From: Lachnoclostridium sp. UBA7215
Lineage (GTDB): Bacteria; Bacillota; Clostridia; Lachnospirales; Lachnospiraceae
Length of the DNA stretch: 19,749 nt
Direction: 5' to 3'
Assembly (NCBI GenBank): GCA_002490465.1
Contig: DKUB01000028.1
Location: 1 to 19,749 of the forward strand
Part shown: one piece after another, positions 6,041 to 13,473 of the stretch
Position numbering within the stretch: position 1 is the first letter of the stretch
Layout: each line of letters opens with the position of its first letter
Program-made: the position numbers and the translations under genes
The notes under the pieces: model-generated
What the model saw: the letters and a program-made list of their open reading frames with translations, nothing else
The model's database searches: none
What the model was told of the DNA's origin: nothing

Positions 6041-7582
6041 ATGAAAGTACTGAAACCTATTTTATTAACAACAATTATAATGGCGGTGCTGGCAGGAGGT
6101 ATTATCTTTTTTCTCAATCGTTCTGAGGGGCCGGCAAAAGAGCTGAATGAGCGGATTTTGGAGGATCAGAGAGATGAGTCAGAAGAGCGGGCATATCGTT
6201 TCGATATTGGAAAAACAGCTGTCCGGCTGGCAACGGGCGGAGAAGAGAAAAATGTCCTGAATTTCGACAGCAAAAACGTATATCAGGTAGCAACTTCCAA
6301 CAGTGCAAGAGAGCGGCTTGACCGTTTGATTAAGCGTATGTCGGCATCTTTTGAGGAGCCGATTATCGCAGCAAATCCATTTGGTACAAATGCTAATAGC
6401 TTTTATTTCTATTTTGAGACGAAATACCGGGGAATGGTGCGTTATACAGTTACCGTGGAGGATGAGAGTATTCCGGATTTGGTACGCTATGTCAATAACG
6501 GACAGGAGAATAATCTGTCAAAGGTTCATGAGTTTACGATTAGTGGTCTTGTGCCGGGAATGACGAACTATATTGTCATGGAAGTTTTGGACAGTACCGG
6601 AGCAAAGAGAGAGGGGATCACCTACAGTTATGATGCACCGGCCTGTCAGGCGGCTGTTAAGCTGGATATAGACAAGGGAAGAAGTAAGGATATCAGTACG
6701 CTTGGGTTGTATTTTGTAATGCCGAAAGGGGACGAAAAAATATATGCTTATGATAATTCCGGAATTTTGCGGAATATCACAAATACCGAGGGCGCGCATG
6801 GCAGCCGTTTTTACCAGAATGGTGACAGCGTGTTTTATCAGGTGACAGACACAAAAGTGGCCCGGGTATCGGCAATCGGGCGCGTGCTCGGTGTGGCGGA
6901 GATCAAGGGATATGGTCCTATCCTGGATTTCAGTTATGACGGTTATGGCAATGTTTATGCGTTAGTAAAGAAAAAAGGCAGAGATTACCTTGTGTCCGGT
7001 TCTCTCCAGTCCGGGAATACAAGACAGGTTTATGCCTTTCCCAAAGGTGTCAGTCCGGCCAGCATATCAGAACCGGCGGGCGGGAATCTCTACGTGGCGG
7101 CAGCTAAGCCGGATGGAATCATTAAAATCAAGGCTTTGACAAGTAATACGCCGAAAGTAGCTTTTGTTCTCGGTAAAAAGAGCAAGTGGAAAAAAACGCC
7201 GTTAAAAAAGAAAGTGACACAGGATAAGCTTGTGTCAACCTGGGAAACCGGCCAGGCAATTTTAAATCTGCAAAGCAGCTCAGATGGGACAAATGATACA
7301 CTGTCGGCTTATGTGGCAGAAAAAGGCAAAGGAACAGCAAAAGAATTTCAGATTCAGGGCAAGAACAAGAGCGTGCAGGAAAAGAAGAGCTTCCCTGTGG
7401 GGGAGGGCGGTGTCTGTAGCAGCCAGTTCTATGACGGCCACACGATTATTGCCAATTATTCAAAAGGAACCTATGCGGAATATGATAAAGAAGGCAAGGT
7501 AACGAAACAATTTTCACTGGGCAGGGCAGCAGACGGAATCGTGAAACATTCTTTAAACGGTATGTGCTTCTATGCGAATTAA
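6041..7582 (+). CDS. Membrane-anchored arylsulfate-sulfotransferase-like protein, probably inactive
   Basis: A 513-residue protein with one N-terminal membrane segment (about 7-25) and a short acidic linker, so the rest should lie outside the membrane. Residues about 105-190 resemble the N-terminal beta domain of arylsulfate sulfotransferase (NPFGTN at 112-117, then HEFTISGLVPG at 163-173). The remainder looks like degenerate beta-propeller repeats with blades of the NGD...V / DGYGN...YAL type. Where active enzymes have a conserved catalytic segment resembling W-(S/T)-H-V-N-S, this protein has SPASISEP (338-345), so the sulfate-accepting His appears lost. The alignment was by eye. A binding, scaffold or envelope-sensing role is inferred. 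The ribosome binding site AAGGAG lies within the end of the phosphodiesterase gene, two bases separate the genes, and they are likely one operon. Conserved hypothetical protein is the safe fallback. Confidence 0.72.
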   Translation: MKVLKPILLTTIIMAVLAGGIIFFLNRSEGPAKELNERILEDQRDESEERAYRFDIGKTAVRLATGGEEKNVLNFDSKNVYQVATSNSARERLDRLIKRMSASFEEPIIAANPFGTNANSFYFYFETKYRGMVRYTVTVEDESIPDLVRYVNNGQENNLSKVHEFTISGLVPGMTNYIVMEVLDSTGAKREGITYSYDAPACQAAVKLDIDKGRSKDISTLGLYFVMPKGDEKIYAYDNSGILRNITNTEGAHGSRFYQNGDSVFYQVTDTKVARVSAIGRVLGVAEIKGYGPILDFSYDGYGNVYALVKKKGRDYLVSGSLQSGNTRQVYAFPKGVSPASISEPAGGNLYVAAAKPDGIIKIKALTSNTPKVAFVLGKKSKWKKTPLKKKVTQDKLVSTWETGQAILNLQSSSDGTNDTLSAYVAEKGKGTAKEFQIQGKNKSVQEKKSFPVGEGGVCSSQFYDGHTIIANYSKGTYAEYDKEGKVTKQFSLGRAADGIVKHSLNGMCFYAN

Positions 7583-7704
7583 AAAGACAGGGCGGTTGGA
7601 TAGCGATTCATGGCAACCCTTCCCCCTGCCATTCGCAAACCCTGTCAGCAAGCTGCCAGCCGCGACAAAAACAGTTAAAAAACTGTTGAAATTATATGCG
7701 TATG
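7581..7704 (-). ncRNA. Candidate small RNA or structured element before tal
   Basis: Nested complementary segments occur here: GACAGGG (7586-7592) with CCCTGTC (7640-7646), GCGA (7603-7606) with TCGC (7633-7636), and ATGGCA (7610-7615) with TGCCAT (7627-7632). The last two stack into a ten-pair stem with a three-base bulge. Read on the minus strand, the outer stem is followed by five T, like an intrinsic terminator, and the apical loop is G/A-rich. On the plus strand no T-run follows and the loop is C-rich. No minus-strand protein gene ends here. I do not recognise a known riboswitch or RNA family. It could be a minus-strand RNA of about 120 bases, or a plus-strand mRNA 3' end structure. Confidence 0.3.
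7670..7687 (+). repeat. Inverted repeat overlapping the tal -35 box (possible operator)
   Basis: AACAGTT (7670-7676) and AACTGTT (7681-7687) are perfect inverted copies separated by AAAA. The right arm overlaps the first two bases of the predicted -35 hexamer, a usual position for a repressor site. I cannot name a regulator. Confidence 0.45.
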
Positions 7705-7715
7705 AGTTGTATAAT
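7686..7715 (+). promoter_or_regulatory. Predicted tal-tkt operon promoter
   Basis: TTGAAA (7686-7691) and a perfect TATAAT (7710-7715) with an 18-bp spacer lie 44 bases upstream of the transaldolase start. Confidence 0.65.
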
Positions 7716-7738
7716 AGGCATATGATATAAATTAACAA
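7711..7738 (-). promoter_or_regulatory. Possible minus-strand promoter sharing the tal -10 box
   Basis: On the minus strand TTGTTA (7733-7738) and TATTAT (7711-7716) have a 16-bp spacer. The -10 almost coincides with the plus-strand TATAAT. Transcription would run into the structured element at 7581-7704. The region is AT-rich, so a chance match is quite possible. Confidence 0.25.
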
Positions 7739-7758
7739 ATTTTAGGAGGGTAAATCGA

Positions 7759-8415
7759 ATGAAATTTTTTGTTGACACAGCGAAAATCGAAGACATTAAA
7801 AAGGCCAATGAGATGGGGGTTATCTGTGGTGTAACAACAAACCCGTCACTGATTGCCAAAGAGGGCGGAAGAAGTCAGGAGGATGTGCTCAAGGAAATTG
7901 CTTCTATCGTGGATGGTCCGATTAGCGGTGAGGTTAAGGCAACAACTGTAGATGCAGAGGGAATGATTGCTGAGGGCCGTGAGATTGCCAAACTGCATGA
8001 AAACATGGTTGTAAAAATTCCTATGACTATTGAGGGGTTAAAAGCGACAAAAGTGCTTTCTTCTGAGGGTATCAAGTGTAATGTTACCTTGATTTTCAGT
8101 GCGAATCAGGCACTTTTGGCAGCAAGGGCAGGTGCTGCTTTTGTATCTCCGTTCTTAGGACGTCTGGATGATATTTCAACAACCGGTGTAGATTTGATCC
8201 GTGATATTGCAGAAATCTTTGCCGTACATAGCATTGATACAGAAATTATTGCAGCCAGCGTGAGAAATCCAATCCATGTTACTGACTGTGCTCTTGCAGG
8301 GGCAGATATTGCTACCGTTCCTTATGGCGTTATTGAGCAGATGACAAAACATCCGCTTACCGATATCGGTATTGAGAAGTTCCAGAAGGACTATATTGCA
8401 GTATTTGGAGAATAA
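7759..8415 (+). CDS. tal: Transaldolase, small TalC/Fsa-like type
   Basis: A 218-residue TIM-barrel enzyme that moves a dihydroxyacetone unit between sugar phosphates in the non-oxidative pentose phosphate pathway. Motifs are FVDTAKI with D6, GVTTNPSLI (24-32), and VVKIPMT with the Schiff-base lysine K86. The length equals that of the decameric small-transaldolase/fructose-6-phosphate-aldolase group. E58 (SGEVKAT) stands where E. coli fructose-6-phosphate aldolase has glutamine, which favours true transaldolase activity. AGGAGG precedes the ATG at good spacing. It is the first gene of a three-gene operon with the split transketolase, whose substrates it shares. A promoter and possible operator lie directly upstream. 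Confidence 0.95.
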   Translation: MKFFVDTAKIEDIKKANEMGVICGVTTNPSLIAKEGGRSQEDVLKEIASIVDGPISGEVKATTVDAEGMIAEGREIAKLHENMVVKIPMTIEGLKATKVLSSEGIKCNVTLIFSANQALLAARAGAAFVSPFLGRLDDISTTGVDLIRDIAEIFAVHSIDTEIIAASVRNPIHVTDCALAGADIATVPYGVIEQMTKHPLTDIGIEKFQKDYIAVFGE

Positions 8416-8438
8416 AACATACAAGGAGAGTTTATTTT

Positions 8439-9275
8439 ATGAATAATTTAGAGCTTCAGAAGACTGCCGTCGAAGTTCGCAAAGGTATTGTGACCGCTGT
8501 GCACAGTGCAAAATCCGGGCATCCGGGCGGCTCTTTATCAGCAGCAGATATTTATACTTACCTCTTTTTTGAGGAGTTAAACATTGATCCGAAAAATCCG
8601 GATAAGGCAGACCGTGACCGCTTTGTCCTCAGTAAAGGGCACACAGCTCCCGGTTACTATTCGGTACTGGCCCAGAGAGGGTTTTTTCCGGTAGAAGATT
8701 TGACAACACTTCGCCATGTAGGTTCCTATTTACAGGGGCATCCGGACAAGAAGCACATTCCTGGTGTTGATATGTCAAGTGGTTCCTTAGGACAGGGAAT
8801 ATCCGCTGCTGTCGGTATGGCGCTTTCCGCAAAACTGAGCAATGATGATTACCGTGTCTATACTCTTCTTGGTGACGGTGAGATTCAGGAGGGTCAGGTC
8901 TGGGAGGCCGCTATGTTTGCCGGACACCGCAAACTGGATAACTTTGTGGCAATTGTAGATAACAACGGCCTGCAGATTGACGGTCCGGTAGATGAGGTAT
9001 GCTCCCCATATCCGATTGACAAAAAATTTGAGGCATTTGGATTCCATGTAATAACGGTAGATGGACACGATTATGATGCTTTGAGAAATGCATTTAATGA
9101 AGCGAAGCAGACAAAGGGACAGCCTACTGCCATTATTGCGAAAACACTCAAGGGCAAGGGCGTATCCTTCATGGAGGGACAGGCCAGCTGGCACGGCACA
9201 GCACCAAATGATGAACAGTATGCAGAAGCAATGGAAGAATTAAAGAAAGCAGGTGAGTCTTTATGTCAGAAGTAA
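8439..9275 (+). CDS. tkt: Transketolase, N-terminal (thiamine diphosphate-binding) subunit
   Basis: A 278-residue protein corresponding to the first third of full-length transketolase, which transfers two-carbon ketol groups in the pentose phosphate pathway. Seen in order: SGHPGGSLS (26-34), SKGHTAPGYY (65-74), GSLGQG (115-120), and the thiamine diphosphate/metal motif running from GDGE at 145 to the NN at 175-176. The pyrimidine-binding and C-terminal domains are in the next gene, so the active site must be built from both proteins. This split is common in Clostridia and archaea and is not a frameshift. AAGGAGAG gives a normal ribosome binding site 23 bp after tal. The stop overlaps the next start by 13 bp. 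Confidence 0.95.
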   Translation: MNNLELQKTAVEVRKGIVTAVHSAKSGHPGGSLSAADIYTYLFFEELNIDPKNPDKADRDRFVLSKGHTAPGYYSVLAQRGFFPVEDLTTLRHVGSYLQGHPDKKHIPGVDMSSGSLGQGISAAVGMALSAKLSNDDYRVYTLLGDGEIQEGQVWEAAMFAGHRKLDNFVAIVDNNGLQIDGPVDEVCSPYPIDKKFEAFGFHVITVDGHDYDALRNAFNEAKQTKGQPTAIIAKTLKGKGVSFMEGQASWHGTAPNDEQYAEAMEELKKAGESLCQK

Positions 9276-10204
9276 AAAAGATAGCTACGAGAGAAAGCTA
9301 CGGGAATGCCCTTGCTGAACTTGGCGCAGAGGCAGAAAACCTTGTTGTGCTGGATGCGGATCTTGCTGCTGCCACAAAGACTGGCGTGTTTAAAAAGGCA
9401 TTTCCGGACAGGCATATTGATTGTGGTATCGCAGAATGCAACATGATGGGGATTGCGGCAGGACTTGCCACTACCGGTAAAGTTCCGTTTGCCAGTTCTT
9501 TTGCCATGTTTGCCGCAGGCCGTGCGTTTGAGCAGGTCCGCAACTCAATCGGATATCCGCAGCTCAATGTAAAAATTGGTGCAACTCATGCCGGAATTTC
9601 TGTAGGTGAGGACGGTGCCACCCATCAGTGTAATGAGGATGTTGCCCTGATGCGTACAATTCCGGGTATGACGGTAATTGTACCATCCGATGATGTAGAG
9701 GCAAAAGCGGCAGTTCGTGCTGCTTATGAACATCAGGGGCCATGTTATCTCCGTTTTGGCCGTCTGGCTGTTCCGGTGATTAATGACAAGCCGGATTACA
9801 AATTTGAGCTCGGCAAGGGAGTTGTACTCCGCGAAGGTAAAGATGTGACAATCGTTGCCAGCGGACTTCCTGTTTCCAATTGCCTGGATGCAGCGGAGAA
9901 ACTTGCTGCCGACGGGATTGATGCAAAGGTTATTAATATTCACACGATTAAGCCATTGGATGAGGATTTAATTATTGCCTCTGCCAAAGAGACAGGCAAG
10001 GTTGTAACGGTAGAAGAGCATTCTGTTATCGGTGGCTTGGGAAGTGCTGTATGTGATGTTCTTTCTGAAAAAGCACCTACTCCTGTTCGCAAGATTGGTG
10101 TATATGATGTATTTGGTGAGTCCGGACCGGCAGTTGAGCTGGTTAAGAAATATGGATTGGATGCTGATAGCATATATGCTAAAGTAAAGGAATTTGTGAA
10201 ATAA
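9263..10204 (+). CDS. tkt: Transketolase, C-terminal (pyrimidine-binding) subunit
   Basis: A 313-residue partner of the preceding subunit. It contains the pyrimidine-binding domain with catalytic glutamate E58 (GIAECNM), the GEDGATHQ loop (115-122) and the PSD segment, followed by the transketolase C-terminal domain (about 185-310). The ATG lies inside the end of the N-subunit gene in another frame, a 13-bp overlap that suggests coupled translation and a balanced ratio. AGGTGAG upstream acts as the ribosome binding site. A clear terminator follows, closing the tal-tkt operon. The operon supplies erythrose-4-phosphate and ribose-5-phosphate; the adjacent aroA belongs to the pathway that uses erythrose-4-phosphate. 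Confidence 0.95.
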   Translation: MSEVKKIATRESYGNALAELGAEAENLVVLDADLAAATKTGVFKKAFPDRHIDCGIAECNMMGIAAGLATTGKVPFASSFAMFAAGRAFEQVRNSIGYPQLNVKIGATHAGISVGEDGATHQCNEDVALMRTIPGMTVIVPSDDVEAKAAVRAAYEHQGPCYLRFGRLAVPVINDKPDYKFELGKGVVLREGKDVTIVASGLPVSNCLDAAEKLAADGIDAKVINIHTIKPLDEDLIIASAKETGKVVTVEEHSVIGGLGSAVCDVLSEKAPTPVRKIGVYDVFGESGPAVELVKKYGLDADSIYAKVKEFVK

Positions 10205-10220
10205 TTTTTTCCAGATAGTA

Positions 10221-10253
10221 GAACCGGGGGGCTTTTGTCCTCCGGTTTCTTTT
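10221..10253 (+). terminator. Rho-independent terminator after the tal-tkt operon
   Basis: AACCGGGGG (10222-10230) pairs with CCTCCGGTT (10239-10247), with one G-T wobble, around an eight-base loop. It is followed by TCTTTT. It lies 17 bases after the transketolase stop and about 27 bases before the aroA start. No strong promoter is visible in the remaining gap, so aroA may depend on read-through or on a promoter inside the transketolase gene. Confidence 0.85.
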
Positions 10254-10279
10254 GTGTAAGGCAAAGTGAGGAGGAGTAT

Positions 10280-11608
10280 ATGGAGAAGTTTCGGATGAAG
10301 CCCTTTTTACACAGACCAAACTTGTGTGTTGTTGTGCCGGGGTCCAAGAGTATAACGAACCGTGCGCTTATGATTGCAGCACTGGCAGACGGCACAACTA
10401 CATTAAAGGGAGTATTATTCAGCGATGATTCCCGGGTATTTATGGACGCGCTTAAGACCCTTGGATTTTCATTAGATGTAAGGGAAGAGGAGGCGGTTGT
10501 GAAAGTGACAGGCTGTGGCGGGCAGATTCCAAGGAGGGAAGCCTCTGTTTATGTGGGAAGTGCAGGGACGGCGGCCCGTTTTCTTACGGCGATGCTTGCA
10601 CTTTCGGGCGGTACTTATGAAATGACATGTTCCGGGCAGATGAAGGCACGGCCAATGCGTCCGCTGCTGGAGGCGTTAGAACTTCTCGGAGTGCAGTTTC
10701 TCTATAGGGAAGAGCCATATGCTTTTCCATTTCTTATTCGTGGGAGGGAAGAAATGTCTCATATGGAGGCTATTCCGCTCAATATAGATAAAAGCAGTCA
10801 GTTTTTAAGTGCGTTACTTCTGGCAGGGGTGCTGCGAAAAGATGGACTTCGTATCCGTCTTACGGGGACACGTGATGCAAGGTCTTATGTTGGCATTACA
10901 ATGAAAATGATGCAGGAGTTTGGCGCTCATGTGCAGATATGCAGAAAAGATGAGTATGAGGTACTGCCCGGGCAGGCTTATCAGGGGGACAACCTGGTAG
11001 GCAGCCCGGGGGGCAGGGAGTACCAGATAGAGCCAGATGTCTCAGCTGCCTGCTATTTTTACGCAATGGCGGCAATCAATGGTGGACGTGCACAGGTCCA
11101 GTATGTGCATCCGGACAGCAGCCAGGGGGATATCCGTTTTCTGGATGTGCTGCAGCAAATGGGCTGTTCATGGAAGGACACACCGGAGGGAATTGTTTTG
11201 GATGGTCCGGCAGACCAGGTGCTGTCAGGCGGGGAATTTGTTATGAGTGATTGTTCTGACCAGACAATGACGCTGGCAGCGATTGCGCCCTTTGCCGAAG
11301 GGCCGGTGATTATCCGCGGGGTGTCCCATATCCGCCTGCAGGAGTCCAACCGCATCGAGGCCATTGTGGCAGAGCTTACCAGGCTCGGTATTTCCTGTCA
11401 GGAATTAGAGGATGGAATCCGCATTGAGCCGGGTAATCCAAGGGGAACAGAAATACAGACCTACCGCGACCATCGGATGGCGATGGCATTTGCCGTGCTT
11501 GGCACAAGGGCGCCGGGAGTGGTGATCGATAATCCGCTGTGCTGCCAAAAAACATTTGAGAATTATTTTGAACTATTGACAAATCTGGATTTAAGTTTAT
11601 TATTGTAA
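10280..11608 (+). CDS. aroA: 3-phosphoshikimate 1-carboxyvinyltransferase (EPSP synthase)
   Basis: A 442-residue enzyme joining shikimate-3-phosphate and phosphoenolpyruvate, the sixth step of the shikimate pathway. Motifs: PGSKSITNRAL (20-30, with K23 and R28), GSAGTAARF (93-101), RPMRPL (124-129), DKSSQF (170-175), EPDVSAA with D253, QESNR (354-358) and DHRMAMAFA (397-405). The start is ATG at 10280 because GAGGAGG lies just upstream; an in-frame TTG at 10235 would put that site and part of the terminator inside the gene. Position 94 is Ser in a loop that is usually GNAGT. K424 near the C-terminus is conserved. It is separated from the dehydratase-kinase fusion at 17776. Confidence 0.96.
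   Translation: MEKFRMKPFLHRPNLCVVVPGSKSITNRALMIAALADGTTTLKGVLFSDDSRVFMDALKTLGFSLDVREEEAVVKVTGCGGQIPRREASVYVGSAGTAARFLTAMLALSGGTYEMTCSGQMKARPMRPLLEALELLGVQFLYREEPYAFPFLIRGREEMSHMEAIPLNIDKSSQFLSALLLAGVLRKDGLRIRLTGTRDARSYVGITMKMMQEFGAHVQICRKDEYEVLPGQAYQGDNLVGSPGGREYQIEPDVSAACYFYAMAAINGGRAQVQYVHPDSSQGDIRFLDVLQQMGCSWKDTPEGIVLDGPADQVLSGGEFVMSDCSDQTMTLAAIAPFAEGPVIIRGVSHIRLQESNRIEAIVAELTRLGISCQELEDGIRIEPGNPRGTEIQTYRDHRMAMAFAVLGTRAPGVVIDNPLCCQKTFENYFELLTNLDLSLLL
11576..11603 (+). promoter_or_regulatory. Predicted argS promoter within the aroA 3' end
   Basis: A perfect TTGACA (11576-11581) and TATTAT (11598-11603, five of six) with a 16-bp spacer overlap the last aroA codons. Transcription would begin near 11610, about 55 bases before argS. 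A perfect GGAAATTTCC palindrome (11633-11642) lies in the resulting leader. Confidence 0.55.
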
Positions 11609-11665
11609 TTACCAGGCGGTCATTTACTGTCCGGAAATTTCCACGGGGAAGAAATGAGGGAGAAA

Positions 11666-13435
11666 ATGAAAAAGATAACGGATGTTTTAACTGTTAAATT
11701 GTCAGATGCTTTTGAGCAGGCTGGATATGCGGCAAAGTACGGATTTGTTTCCGTGTCAAACCGGCCGGATTTATGCCAGTATCAGTGTAATGGTGCAATG
11801 GCTGCGGCGAAGGAGTATAAAAAAGCGCCAATTATGATTGCGGGGGATGTTGTAGAAAAATTAAAGGATGATAAAGTTTTTGAAAAGATTGAAGCGGTAA
11901 AGCCCGGATTTTTGAACATAACATTGAGCAGCGCCTATCTTGCAGAGCGCGCGGACCAAATGGATAAAGAAGAACAGTTTGGCATTGCAAAGGGGAAGAA
12001 ACCAAAGACGGTTGTTATAGATTATGGCGGTCCCAATGTGGCAAAGCCGCTTCATGTCGGCCATCTGCGTCCCGCTATTATTGGGGAGAGTATCAAACGG
12101 ATACGCCGTTTTATGGGTGATAAGGTAATCGGTGATGCGCATCTGGGAGACTGGGGCCTTCAGATAGGCCTGATTATTACAGAAATTAAAAAGCGCCAGC
12201 CAGAGCTTTTGTACTTTAAGGACGGATATGACGGGCCGTTTCCGGAAGAAGCTCCTTTTACCATTGACAACCTGGAAGAAATCTATCCGTATGCCAGTGC
12301 TTATTCCAAGGAACACGAGGAGTATTTACAGGAGGCGCAGGAGACGACGGCAGAGCTTCAGGGCGGGCATGCAGGATACCGTGCGCTCTGGCAGCATATA
12401 CTGGATGTTTCCATTGCCGATTTAAAGAAAAATTACGATAAGCTGGATGTCACATTTGATTTGTGGAAAAAGGAGAGCGACGTCCAGGACTATATTCCTG
12501 ATTTAATTGAAAAGCTTAAAAGGGACGGGCACGCGTATATGAGCGAGGGTGCGTTAGTTGTGGACGTAAAAGAAGACACCGATAAAAAAGAACTGCCGCC
12601 GTGTCTGATTGTAAAATCAAACGGGGCGACATTATATGCCACAACGGATCTTGGGACAATTGTAGAGAGGGAGAAATTATTTTCCCCGGATGAGATTATC
12701 TATGTCACGGATAAGCGCCAGGAACTGCATTTTACACAGATATTCCGCGTGGCGAAAAAAGGAGGGCTTGCAAAGCCGGGTACGAAGCTGACTTTTATTG
12801 GGCTCGGAACGATGAACGGAATGGATGGCAAACCATTTAGGACGAGGGATGGCGGTATACTGCGCCTTCAGTCGCTCCGTGAACAGGTGAATGAACAGGT
12901 GTATCAGAAGATACAGGAAAGCCGGGATTATTCGGAGGAGGAAGCCAGGGAAATAGCCGGGAAAGTTGGCCTGGCGGCATTGAAATACGGGGATTTGTCT
13001 AATCAGGCATCCAAGGATTATATTTTTGATATTGAACGGTTTACATCTTTTGAGGGAAATACCGGGCCGTATATTTTATACACGATTGTACGTATCCGCT
13101 CCCTGCTTGCAAAAGCAGAAAGGGAAGGAATCTGCGATTGGAAGGATAAGCCGTTTAACATTACCTGCAGCAAGAGTGAGAAGGCTCTTTACCTGACAAT
13201 AAACCGTTTTGCCGATGCGATGGATACGGCATATGTTGAAATGGCGCCCCATAAAGTGTGCCAGTACATCTATGAATTATCCGAGGCATTTAATCATTTC
13301 TACCATGAGACAAGAATTATTTCGGAGGAGGACAGTGGGCGCAGGGATTCTTATCTCCGTTTAATTTCACTTGTTCAGCGTGTACTTTTACAGTGCATTG
13401 AACTTCTTGGGTTTACGGCGCCGGAAAAAATGTAA
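11666..13435 (+). CDS. argS: Arginyl-tRNA synthetase
   Basis: A 589-residue class I aminoacyl-tRNA synthetase charging tRNA-Arg. The N-terminal Add1-type domain recognising the tRNA D-loop occupies about 1-110 (SNRPDLCQYQCNGAMAAAK). The HIGH motif appears as HVGH (130-133) after GGPNVAKPL. The C-terminal end of the catalytic core has DGKPFRTRDGG (387-397), the usual replacement of KMSK in this branch. The DALR anticodon-binding domain fills about 460-589. ATG at 11654 is an alternative start four residues upstream; 11666 is preferred because GAGGG sits five bases before it and MKKI aligns with the family N-terminus. Nothing is missing relative to normal length. Confidence 0.95.
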   Translation: MKKITDVLTVKLSDAFEQAGYAAKYGFVSVSNRPDLCQYQCNGAMAAAKEYKKAPIMIAGDVVEKLKDDKVFEKIEAVKPGFLNITLSSAYLAERADQMDKEEQFGIAKGKKPKTVVIDYGGPNVAKPLHVGHLRPAIIGESIKRIRRFMGDKVIGDAHLGDWGLQIGLIITEIKKRQPELLYFKDGYDGPFPEEAPFTIDNLEEIYPYASAYSKEHEEYLQEAQETTAELQGGHAGYRALWQHILDVSIADLKKNYDKLDVTFDLWKKESDVQDYIPDLIEKLKRDGHAYMSEGALVVDVKEDTDKKELPPCLIVKSNGATLYATTDLGTIVEREKLFSPDEIIYVTDKRQELHFTQIFRVAKKGGLAKPGTKLTFIGLGTMNGMDGKPFRTRDGGILRLQSLREQVNEQVYQKIQESRDYSEEEAREIAGKVGLAALKYGDLSNQASKDYIFDIERFTSFEGNTGPYILYTIVRIRSLLAKAEREGICDWKDKPFNITCSKSEKALYLTINRFADAMDTAYVEMAPHKVCQYIYELSEAFNHFYHETRIISEEDSGRRDSYLRLISLVQRVLLQCIELLGFTAPEKM

Positions 13436-13473
13436 CTGTCTGTTTGAATTGACAAAGGAAAGGTTGTGGCCCC

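Noticed and set aside
7583..7700. Known riboswitch (FMN, TPP, cyclic-di-GMP, ZTP, T-box) before tal
   Set aside because: I compared remembered consensus cores and found no match; the cyclic-di-GMP idea was tempting because of the neighbouring phosphodiesterase.
8439..10204. Frameshifted single transketolase
   Set aside because: Split N and C subunits are a known normal form, and the second ORF has its own ATG and ribosome binding site in a 13-bp overlap.
9940..10395. 151-residue minus-strand frame
   Set aside because: It crosses the transketolase end, the terminator and the aroA start; composition is not protein-like.
11633..11642. GGAAATTTCC palindrome before argS as an operator
   Set aside because: A 10-bp palindrome is short and easily due to chance; no second copy or known regulator supports it.
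13449..13460. TTGACA just upstream of the DUF234-type ATPase as a -35 box
   Set aside because: It lies only about 20 bases before the start codon, and no -10 box follows at suitable spacing.
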